Assembly: GCA_044221445.1 (NCBI GenBank)
Contig: JBGAPF010000001.1
Location: 317,167-381,166 of the forward strand
Direction of reading: 5' to 3'
DNA: 64,000 nucleotides
From: JBDHTS01 sp044221445
GTDB taxonomy: Bacteria > Pseudomonadota > Alphaproteobacteria > Micavibrionales > Micavibrionaceae
Under the pieces are notes generated by a model. The model was not told where the DNA came from. It saw only the letters and a program-made list of their open reading frames with translations, and ran no database searches. The position numbers were made by a program, and so were the translations under genes. Of the stretch, positions 26,393-33,180 are shown one piece after another; within the stretch, counting starts at the first letter, position 1, and each line of letters begins with the position of its first letter.

Positions 26393-26911
26393 ATGACTGA
26401 AGAAAAAGCTGTAATCCAAGTGGCTTGCCCAGACGATCTCGCGAAGCTGGCCGAGATTGAACGGTCTGCTGCCTCTAAATTTCGAGAAGTAAATCTGGCA
26501 TGGATAGCCGATGGGAATACGATGCCTCACGCTTTCCTAGAAGCTTTTTGCAAAGATGGCACCCTTTGGGTTGCTATCAAAAGCGGGGAGCCTGTTGGGT
26601 TTCTTGCAGCGCACCGGCTGGATAGCGCGTTTTTCATTGCTGAATTGTCCGTCATGGTATCGCATCAAAGGCAAGGAATTGGTGCCAGCTTAATCGCCGC
26701 CGCTGTAGAGCATGCACGGGCGACAGGCTTCCCGTTCGTCACACTAACCACTTATCGCAACCTACCTTGGAATGGGCCTTTTTACGTTAAGTTTGGATTT
26801 TCTGAAACAAGTGCCGATAAACTTGGGCCGGAACACTTGCACAAAATGAGCGAGGAAGCCAAAGCCGGACACGACTGGTCTAAACGATGCGCTATGATGA
26901 TGCGGGTCTAA
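26393..26911 (+). CDS. GNAT-family N-acetyltransferase
   Basis: A 172-aa acetyl-CoA-dependent transferase. The acetyl-CoA-binding motif is visible as VSHQRQGIGASLIAAAVEHA, preceded by FFIAELSVMV and followed by FPFVTLTTYRNLPWNGPFYV, the GNAT core. The ATG at 26393 has GGAGG at 6 bases. The substrate is unknown. Base composition is more AT-rich than the flanking housekeeping genes, consistent with an accessory gene. The gap before it (26224-26392) shows no supported feature. Confidence 0.85.
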   Translation: MTEEKAVIQVACPDDLAKLAEIERSAASKFREVNLAWIADGNTMPHAFLEAFCKDGTLWVAIKSGEPVGFLAAHRLDSAFFIAELSVMVSHQRQGIGASLIAAAVEHARATGFPFVTLTTYRNLPWNGPFYVKFGFSETSADKLGPEHLHKMSEEAKAGHDWSKRCAMMMRV

Positions 26912-26972
26912 CAGACGCAATTATTATTTCCATACTGGTTATTTATCGCACATTCAACACAATAATATTGCC

Positions 26973-27058
26973 ATCCCGCAGCGCAGCGGAGGGATTTCCT
27001 CTCTTCCGCTGTCTCGCTCGTGGCATCCTGCGCAGATCCCTCCGCTGCGCTGCGGGAC
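26973..27058. repeat. Palindromic repeat element, copy 1 (complete inverted repeat)
   Basis: The arms at 26973-26995 and 27036-27058 match as an inverted repeat at 22 of 23 positions, around a 40-base centre. The left arm reads ATCCCGCAGCGCAGCGGAGG. The left arm plus part of the centre recurs at 28029-28083. A short, dispersed, hairpin-forming element of REP or MITE type fits. No coding capacity. Confidence 0.75.
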
Positions 27059-27119
27059 GATAAACTAAATTTCTGGACAAAATAGGATTTTAATCATACA
27101 CTGTTCCCAGACATTTTCC

Positions 27120-27148
27120 CGGCGCTGCATCCCGCAGCGCCGTTTTTT
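27120..27148 (+). terminator. Rho-independent terminator
   Basis: CGGCGCTGC and GCAGCGCCG form a perfect 9-bp stem with an ATCCC loop, followed by six T. It would end plus-strand transcription from the GNAT gene or the repeat element. It lies 31 bases before the next start codon, so it may also act as an attenuator for that gene pair. Confidence 0.8.
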
Positions 27149-27179
27149 ATGGTCCCTAGGGGACGGAAAGGCATGCACC

Positions 27180-27692
27180 ATGTCGGACGACACAACGGAA
27201 CAGGAGCACATAACAGAACGGCCGCCGCAGCCGGACCCGGCCCCGGCGCGCTCCCTCTACGACTCCCTGTTCCCGAAACTGGAGAGTCTGCACGCGCGTC
27301 AGGCGGCGCGCAGCATGGCGAGGTTGATCGACGCGATGGAGAATCCGGTTTGTCCCACGGCGGCGCTTGAATCCATCCTGCACGAGATGAAGGAGACGCT
27401 GTGCATGGACGGGATCAGCCGCGTGCCCGCCCTCCTGACCATGCAGTCGCATGTGCTGGACGTCCTGTTCAACCACATGGTCCAGGTGGCGCTCGACGGC
27501 CAGTCGAAGCGCGAACTGCTCGGCGTCGCTCTGCGCTGCCAGAAACAAGCCCGCGAGTCCGTCCATGAGCTGGCGCAATTGAAGCGCGATGAGGCCAACT
27601 GGGCCGCGCGGGAAGAAAAACGCGAGGAAAAACGCGCGAAAAAGGTGAAAAACCGGCAAACGGACTATTATGAAGACGGGTTTTACCGCTGA
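27180..27692 (+). CDS. Hypothetical protein, first gene of a two-gene cassette
   Basis: A 170-aa soluble protein, mostly helical and highly charged. The C-terminus is a Lys/Arg/Glu-rich helix (EEKREEKRAKKVKNRQTDYY) that could bind nucleic acid or form a coiled coil. AAAGG lies 8 bases before the ATG. The stop overlaps the next start as TGATG. Pairs like this with an STGPKT-type small protein occur in phage-like or accessory regions, but I know no function. High GC, unlike the AT-rich flanks. Confidence 0.6.
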   Translation: MSDDTTEQEHITERPPQPDPAPARSLYDSLFPKLESLHARQAARSMARLIDAMENPVCPTAALESILHEMKETLCMDGISRVPALLTMQSHVLDVLFNHMVQVALDGQSKRELLGVALRCQKQARESVHELAQLKRDEANWAAREEKREEKRAKKVKNRQTDYYEDGFYR

Positions 27693-27980
27693 TGCGCCGC
27701 TGGACCGAGGAAGAACGCAGGCGCCAGGCGGAGAAAATCCGCGCCTGGCAGCCCTGGAAAAAATCGACCGGCCCAAAAACGGCGGCGGGCAAGGCGGCAT
27801 GCCGCCGTAACGCCGTCAGGCACGGTCTTTATTCAGAGGCTGGCCGCGACCTTCGCGCCGTCCTGCGCGAACACCGCCGCTTCCTGAAAGAAGTGCGCGC
27901 CCTGCGCCGCGCCCGGGCTCATACCCATGGATGGGCATCTGATAGAGTTATTCCTGAAACCGCTGATGCAGGACAATTAG
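27692..27980 (+). pseudogene. Small basic STGPKT-motif protein, apparently frameshifted at its 3' end
   Basis: The first 74 codons are good coding sequence: PWKKSTGPKTAAGKAACRRN, then AVRHGLYSEA and a basic helix ending RRFLKEVRALRRA. This family of small basic proteins usually ends near residue 90-100. Here the frame has no stop and runs on into the repeat and antisense to sdhA. In the +1 frame a stop (TAG) occurs at 27980, giving about 96 aa if one base is missing near 27905-27915 in a GC-rich run. I therefore call a frameshifted gene. A sequencing error would look the same. Confidence 0.45.
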
Positions 27981-28028
27981 AAGTGATTGATCACAAACAC
28001 TACTGTTGCCCGTCACAACACTCTTGTC

Positions 28029-28083
28029 ATCCCGCAGCGCAACGGAGGGATCTTCCTCCCCTTCCGCTGTCTCGCTCTTGGCT
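28029..28083. repeat. Palindromic repeat element, copy 2 (left part only)
   Basis: Nearly the same sequence as 26973-27027: ATCCCGCAGCGCAACGGAGG, then a shared stretch containing TTCCGCTGTCTCGCTC. The right arm of copy 1 is missing here. It lies between the broken STGPKT gene and the secreted protein gene. The rest of the 27981-28161 gap shows nothing else I can support. Confidence 0.7.
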
Positions 28084-28161
28084 GCGCACCGGACACACTC
28101 CGCGAAACCGGACCGTCCATGAAACACGGAGGTCTTTTTCACGGTATGGTCCCGCAAACGC

Positions 28162-28722
28162 CTATGACGGCGTGATCAGCGCGCTTGTCTGGTACCATTT
28201 CGCGCCGTCCGAGCAGACGGAAACGAAACTTCCGGCTGTCAGAAGGACATCGGCGCCGCCCGTCGCCAGGAAGTTGGCGCTGCGTTTCAAAGTGATGGTG
28301 AAGGTCCCCACGTTGAAAACGTTCATGCAGCAGCCGGATTCCGTGGCGGCGGTGAAGGCGTTCGTCGTGCTGGTGGACCGGGCCGCCGTCGACGTGACGG
28401 GTTTGAGCGTATTGCACCCGTTGGCGGCGACGGTGCCGCCCGCGCCGATCGTCTGCGTCGCCGGGGGCGAAATGGTCAGGGGTCCCGCCGGCGTGGTCGT
28501 GCCGATGCCGACGAGGCCCGCTGAGGTGAACATGATCGGCGCCGACCATGTGGCCCCGTTGCACAGCATCATGTATTGCTTCCCTGCAGTATCGGGGCCG
28601 CCCGATACCATATACGCGTTCGTCGTCGAACAGGCGTCGCCGGGCACGGCGTCAGCGGCAAGGACAGGGCAGGATGCCAGGACAGTCAGGGCAAAGACGA
28701 CGACGATAAAACGGCGGAACAT
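28162..28722 (-). CDS. Secreted fibre-like protein of unknown function, second copy type
   Basis: A 186-aa product with a signal peptide (MFRRFIVVVFALTVLASCPV, cleavage near LAADA). The mature part has CSTTNAYMVSGGPDTAGKQY, then LCNGATWSAP, and GLVGIGTTTPAGPLTI. The GIGTTTP motif is common in tail-fibre and endosialidase-chaperone-like surface proteins. Its LCNGATW unit matches FCNGSAW in the protein at 24582-25316. The C-terminal half is beta-rich with a CC pair. It lies 88 bases downstream of sdhA on the same strand. Surface display is inferred. Confidence 0.65.
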   Translation of the reverse strand: MFRRFIVVVFALTVLASCPVLAADAVPGDACSTTNAYMVSGGPDTAGKQYMMLCNGATWSAPIMFTSAGLVGIGTTTPAGPLTISPPATQTIGAGGTVAANGCNTLKPVTSTAARSTSTTNAFTAATESGCCMNVFNVGTFTITLKRSANFLATGGADVLLTAGSFVSVCSDGAKWYQTSALITPS

Positions 28723-28810
28723 GAAGCGAACCGGATATCTGGACAGCGACAATATCCCTACGCCGCCCTACTCTTTAATGTTCCGTCCTCAGTCGGTAAT
28801 TTTCTTGAGA

Positions 28811-30643
28811 TCAATACACCCGCGCCTTCGGCGGCACGGCTTCGACCTCGTCCGTCATGCTCGTCAGCGTGACGGGCCGGTAGCCGATCTGCGTCCCGCC
28901 GTTGCCGTCGACATGGATGATCGTGTGTTTCATCCAGTTCTTGTCGTCGCGGTCGGGGAAATCCTCGCGCGCGTGCGCCCCCCGGCTTTCCTGGCGGTTG
29001 ACGGCGGACTGGATCGTGGCGACGGACTGGTACAGCAGGTTGTCCAGCTCCAGCGTCTCGGCCAGGTCGGTGTTGAAGATCAGCGAGCGGTCGGTGACGT
29101 TCAGATCGGCGCGCCCGGCGAAGCATTGCGCCACCTGGCGGCACCCTTCCTCCAGCGTTTCCCCCGTGCGGAACACCGCCGCGTGGTTCTGCATCGATTT
29201 CTGCATCTGCAGGCGCAGCTTCGCCGTCGGCGTCTGCCCCTGCGCATGGCGGAAATGGTCGAGCCTGGAAAGGGCGACGTCGCCCTTATCGGCTTTCAAC
29301 GGCTTGTGCCGCGCGTTGGGTTTCAGGATCTCGGCGCAGCGCAGCGCGGCGGCGCGCCCGAACACCACGAGGTCGAGCAGCGAGTTGGACCCCAGACGGT
29401 TCGCGCCGTGGACCGATACGCACGCCGCCTCGCCGATCGCCATCAGCCCGGGCACGGCGCGATGCGGGTCGGTCATGGTCGGGGCCAGCACTTCAGTGCG
29501 GACGTTGGTCGGGATGCCGCCCATGTTGTAATGCACGGTCGGCAAAACGGGAATCGGCTGCTTCGTCACGTCGACGCCCGCGAAGATCCGCGCGCTTTCG
29601 GCGATGCCGGGCAGGCGCGAATGGATGATGTCGGCGTCCAGGTGCATCAGGTTCAGGAAGATATGGTCCTTGTCCTGCCCGACGCCCCGGCCCTCGCGGA
29701 TCTCGATGGTCATCGAGCGCGAAACGACGTCGCGGCTGGCCAGGTCCTTGGCGGACGGCGCATAACGTTCCATGAAACGCTCGCCTTCCGAATTGGTCAG
29801 GTAGCCGCCCTCGCCGCGCACGCCCTCTGTGATCAGGCAGCCCGCGCCGTAAATGCCGGTCGGGTGGAACTGCACGAACTCCATGTCCTGCAGGGGAAGC
29901 CCCGCGCGCAGCACCATCCCGCCGCCGTCGCCGGTGCAGGTATGGGCCGAGGTGCAGGAGAAATAGGACCGGCCGTAGCCGCCTGTCGCCAAGATCGTCT
30001 GGTGCGCCCGGAACCGGTGGATCTTCCCGTCCTCCAGGTTCCACGCCATCACGCCGAGGCACTCGCCCTCCGCGCCCATGATCAGGTCGAGCGCGAAATA
30101 TTCGATGAAGAACTCCGCCCTGTATTTCAGGGCCTGGGTGTAGAGCGTGTGCAGGATGGCATGGCCGGTGCGGTCGGCGGCGGCGCAGGTGCGCTGGGCC
30201 GTGCCCTTGCCGTAATTCGTGGTCATGCCGCCGAAGGCGCGCTGATAGATCTTGCCTTCCTGGGTGCGGCTAAACGGCACGCCGTAATGCTCCAGCTCGA
30301 TCACCGCCGGGATGGCTTCCTTGCACATATATTCGATCGCATCCTGGTCGCCGAGCCAGTCCGATCCCTTGATGGTATCGTAGAAATGGAAGCGCCAGTC
30401 GTCCTCGCCCATATTGCCGAGCGCGGCGGATATCCCCCCCTGCGCCGCGACCGTATGCGACCGCGTCGGGAACACCTTGGAGATCAGCGCGGTTTTCAGC
30501 CCCTTCTCCGCGCAGCCGAACCCGGCGCGCAAGCCCGCCCCGCCCGCGCCGACCACGACCACGTCGTATTCGTGGTCGACCACTTCATAGGCGGGGCCGG
30601 TTCTTTTCCCGCCCTGGTCGAGACTCAAAAGGTTGTCGTTCAT
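28811..30643 (-). CDS. sdhA: SdhA, succinate dehydrogenase flavoprotein subunit
   Basis: Catalytic subunit of complex II, oxidising succinate to fumarate at the inner face of the membrane. It is 610 aa. VVVVGAGGAGLRAGFGCAEKG binds FAD; the His in TRSHTVAAQGGISAALGN is the covalent flavin link. HPTGIYGAGCLITEGVRGEGG contains the substrate-site His and Arg, and ANRLGSNSLLDLVVFG is conserved. It is 3 bases after sdhD, forming sdhCDA. The usual sdhB directly after sdhA is absent. Confidence 0.97.
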   Translation of the reverse strand: MNDNLLSLDQGGKRTGPAYEVVDHEYDVVVVGAGGAGLRAGFGCAEKGLKTALISKVFPTRSHTVAAQGGISAALGNMGEDDWRFHFYDTIKGSDWLGDQDAIEYMCKEAIPAVIELEHYGVPFSRTQEGKIYQRAFGGMTTNYGKGTAQRTCAAADRTGHAILHTLYTQALKYRAEFFIEYFALDLIMGAEGECLGVMAWNLEDGKIHRFRAHQTILATGGYGRSYFSCTSAHTCTGDGGGMVLRAGLPLQDMEFVQFHPTGIYGAGCLITEGVRGEGGYLTNSEGERFMERYAPSAKDLASRDVVSRSMTIEIREGRGVGQDKDHIFLNLMHLDADIIHSRLPGIAESARIFAGVDVTKQPIPVLPTVHYNMGGIPTNVRTEVLAPTMTDPHRAVPGLMAIGEAACVSVHGANRLGSNSLLDLVVFGRAAALRCAEILKPNARHKPLKADKGDVALSRLDHFRHAQGQTPTAKLRLQMQKSMQNHAAVFRTGETLEEGCRQVAQCFAGRADLNVTDRSLIFNTDLAETLELDNLLYQSVATIQSAVNRQESRGAHAREDFPDRDDKNWMKHTIIHVDGNGGTQIGYRPVTLTSMTDEVEAVPPKARVY

Positions 30644-30646
30644 GGC

Positions 30647-31042
30647 TTACCCGGTAAAAGCGATTTTCAGGATGGAGAACAGGCAGGCGACCGCGCCCGC
30701 GAAGAACAGAAGCTTGCAGAGGATCAGCGAAGTGAATTTCATGGCTTCGGCATGCACGTAATCCTCCAGGATCACCTGCACCCCGAGCGCGGCATGATAA
30801 AACATCATGATCACGGACAGGATCATCAGGATGGCGTTGACCGGTTCCGCCTGCCACGCCGTGAAATCCGCATAGGTCCAGGCCTGCAGATGCACGACCG
30901 ACCACACCAGCCACAGAGTCAGGGGGATGCCGGCCAGCGCCGTGACGCGCTCCACCAGCCAGTGGTGCACGCCCTCATGCGCGGACCCGAGCGCGCGGGC
31001 GCGGGCCAGCGGAGCCTCTATGCGCTGGAAATCGTCGCCCAT
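30647..31042 (-). CDS. sdhD: SdhD, succinate dehydrogenase membrane anchor subunit
   Basis: A 131-aa membrane subunit with three predicted helices that helps hold heme b and the quinone site. It opens with a soluble segment leading to SAHEGVHHWLVERVTALAGI, with the R-TA motif of SdhD. The Tyr/His pair in MMFYHAALGVQVILEDYVHA matches the region of the heme-ligand His and the D-Y quinone residues. It follows sdhC directly: the sdhC stop and this start are adjacent. It is recognised by position and pattern as these subunits diverge fast. Confidence 0.92.
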   Translation of the reverse strand: MGDDFQRIEAPLARARALGSAHEGVHHWLVERVTALAGIPLTLWLVWSVVHLQAWTYADFTAWQAEPVNAILMILSVIMMFYHAALGVQVILEDYVHAEAMKFTSLILCKLLFFAGAVACLFSILKIAFTG

Positions 31043-31441
31043 CTATACGCTCCACCATGTCAGAAAGGTCAGCAGCCCGGTCGCCGCCCACACCATATAG
31101 CCCGCCAGATAGGCGTCCTTGATCTCGAACAGCTTGCCGCAATCCCAGGCCAGATGCCGGATGCCGTTGAACAGATGGTAATACAGCGCGACCGACCAGC
31201 CGAACAGCGCGACCCGCCCGATCAGGCTGCCCGCCACGCCCGTAAAACTCTCCCACGCTTCCGGCCCGGTGGCCGCCGCCAGCAGCATCCACACCACCGC
31301 CGCCAGCCCCGCAACCAGCGCCGCGCCGGAAATCCGGTGCAGGATCGACATGGTCATGGTCAGCTGCCAGCGATAGACCTGGAGATGCGGGGACAAAGGG
31401 CGGCTGGATTTCGCGCCGGGCTTGGCAGGAGGCTGTGTCAT
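31043..31441 (-). CDS. sdhC: SdhC, succinate dehydrogenase cytochrome b556 subunit
   Basis: A 132-aa membrane subunit with three helices. It has RPLSPHLQVYRWQLTMTMSILHR in shortened form (RPLSPHLQVYRW, then SILHRISG), the SdhC signature, and HLFNGIRHLAWD with the heme-ligand His. It is the first gene of sdhCDA. The upstream gap (31442-31652) is shared with a divergent small gene; I see no confident promoter in it. Confidence 0.94.
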   Translation of the reverse strand: MTQPPAKPGAKSSRPLSPHLQVYRWQLTMTMSILHRISGAALVAGLAAVVWMLLAAATGPEAWESFTGVAGSLIGRVALFGWSVALYYHLFNGIRHLAWDCGKLFEIKDAYLAGYMVWAATGLLTFLTWWSV

Positions 31442-31652
31442 GGAATGCAGACGCGTTGGTCGTTACAATGTCAGTGCCATCATAAGACCTGCGCCTTCCG
31501 TTTCAAACCCCGAAAATGCTGTTTTCCCCGGCTAAGGCATATTTCTCTTGATATCCAATACGATATCAAACACTCATTTAAATGTTGTCTCAAATTTCCA
31601 GATAACAGTATATTATCTGCTTGGAAAGCCGCCGATTAACAGGGAGAACATA

Positions 31653-32075
31653 ATGAAACAAGAAACTGAAATGAAACTGGCTGAATTGGCTCAAACGCCG
31701 ACCGAAGAACTTGAAATGGATGTTTCGGACCGTACAACACATTCTTTTCTGCCCGCGATCGAATTAGTAAACAGACATTTGGCTGGACGTAACTTTGAGG
31801 GCGCGGTTCTGGCGCTTACGGAACTTTCACTTTCAACTGCCTACCATGAAACGCAAACGCATATTGAAGGGATCCCTCTTTTGGACGCCCGGGAAATTTT
31901 ATCCGCGGCTTTTGAGCGTGTGAGAGCTGCCGCACCTCCGGAAATAGATCCTCAAACCAATATTATGTGGACGCAAATAGTCCAGCAATTGCCACATGAT
32001 CTTGAAGATTTGACATCGACGCAACAAGAGATAGAGGGCGGCACATGGCTGTCCCAGGAAGGCCCCAAATTCTGA
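31653..32075 (+). CDS. Hypothetical acidic protein (140 aa)
   Basis: A soluble, acidic, mostly helical protein (MKQETEMKLAELAQTPTEEL at the start). AGGGAG lies about 6 bases before the ATG. It has no signal peptide, no membrane helix and no motif I recognise. Composition is more AT-rich than the flanking genes, which suggests an accessory gene. It ends 15 bases from the convergent asd gene and is divergent from sdhCDA. Confidence 0.55.
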   Translation: MKQETEMKLAELAQTPTEELEMDVSDRTTHSFLPAIELVNRHLAGRNFEGAVLALTELSLSTAYHETQTHIEGIPLLDAREILSAAFERVRAAAPPEIDPQTNIMWTQIVQQLPHDLEDLTSTQQEIEGGTWLSQEGPKF

Positions 32076-32090
32076 TCCATTTGGCCCCGA

Positions 32091-33104
32091 TCAGATCAGG
32101 CCGTCTTTGATCATCCGCTCCGCGATCTGTACGGCGTTCAGCGCCGCGCCTTTGCGGAGATTGTCGGCAACGCACCAGAAGTTCAGGCCGTTTTCGACCG
32201 TCGGATCCTCGCGCAGGCGGCTGACGAACACATCGTCCTCGCCCTGGATTTCGACAGGCGTCACGAACTCCATCTCGCTGTCCAGGTCGATCAGGGTGAC
32301 GCCCGGCGCCTTGCTGAGCGCTTTCATCGCGTCCTTCGCGCTGATGTCCCGTTCGAACTCGACATTCACCATCTCCGCATGGCCGATGAAGACCGGCACG
32401 CGGACGCAGGACGCGCAGACCTTGATCTTGGGATCCAAGATCTTTTTCGTCTCGACCACCATCTTCCATTCTTCCTTGGTCATGTGGTCGTCCATGAATT
32501 TGTCGATCTGGGGGATGACGTTGAAGGCGATCTGTTTCGAAAACTCCTGCGGCGCATTGGTATCGTTCATGTAGACGCTGCGCGTCTGGGAAAACAGCTC
32601 GTCCATCGCCGCCTTGCCCGCGCCCGACACCGACTGGTACGTCGCCACCACCACGCGCCGGATCGTCGCCAGGTCATGGAGCGGCTTCAGGGCCACCACC
32701 ATCTGGATGGTCGAACAGTTGGGGTTGGCGATGATGTTACGCTTACCGAAATCCTTCAGCGCTTCGGGGTTCACCTCCGGCACCACCAGCGGCACATCCG
32801 GGTCCATGCGAAAATGGCTTGTGTTGTCGATGACGACGGCGCCCGCCTTCGCGGCCTTCGGCGCGAACTCCGCCGACACTTTCGCGCCGGGCGAGGACAG
32901 GACGATATCGATGCCTTTGAAGTCGAAGCTGGACAAGCCGTGGACTTTCAAATTGGCGTCGCCGTAAGACACTTCCATGCCCGCCGAACGGTCGGATGCG
33001 ATGGCGACCACCTCGTCGGCGGGGAAATTCCGCTCATGCAGGATGGCCAGCATTTCATGCCCGACATTCCCCGTGGCGCCGACGACCGCAACCTTGTAAC
33101 CCAT
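32091..33104 (-). CDS. asd: Aspartate-semialdehyde dehydrogenase
   Basis: NADPH enzyme that reduces aspartyl phosphate to aspartate semialdehyde, the branch point to lysine, meso-DAP, threonine and methionine. It is 337 aa. VVGATGNVGHEML binds NADP, IANPNCSTIQ holds the catalytic Cys, and RVPVFIGHAEMVNVEFE holds the catalytic His. AAGGATAGGG precedes the start. It supplies DAP to the MurE encoded in this window. It is divergent from the hybrid kinase gene across 76 bases. Confidence 0.96.
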   Translation of the reverse strand: MGYKVAVVGATGNVGHEMLAILHERNFPADEVVAIASDRSAGMEVSYGDANLKVHGLSSFDFKGIDIVLSSPGAKVSAEFAPKAAKAGAVVIDNTSHFRMDPDVPLVVPEVNPEALKDFGKRNIIANPNCSTIQMVVALKPLHDLATIRRVVVATYQSVSGAGKAAMDELFSQTRSVYMNDTNAPQEFSKQIAFNVIPQIDKFMDDHMTKEEWKMVVETKKILDPKIKVCASCVRVPVFIGHAEMVNVEFERDISAKDAMKALSKAPGVTLIDLDSEMEFVTPVEIQGEDDVFVSRLREDPTVENGLNFWCVADNLRKGAALNAVQIAERMIKDGLI

Positions 33105-33180
33105 AACCCTATCCTTGCAAGAAACTTTCAGTTTCCATGTTGTGTGCTACCATCGGCACAAGAGTCAAGATTCTCCTCGC

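Noticed and set aside
27692..31639. A plus-strand open frame of 1315 codons covering the STGPKT gene and the reverse of sdhA, sdhD and sdhC
   Set aside because: Past codon 74 it is antisense to well-conserved sdhA, sdhD and sdhC, has the His/Arg-rich composition of a GC-rich shadow frame and no domain. Only the first part is coding.
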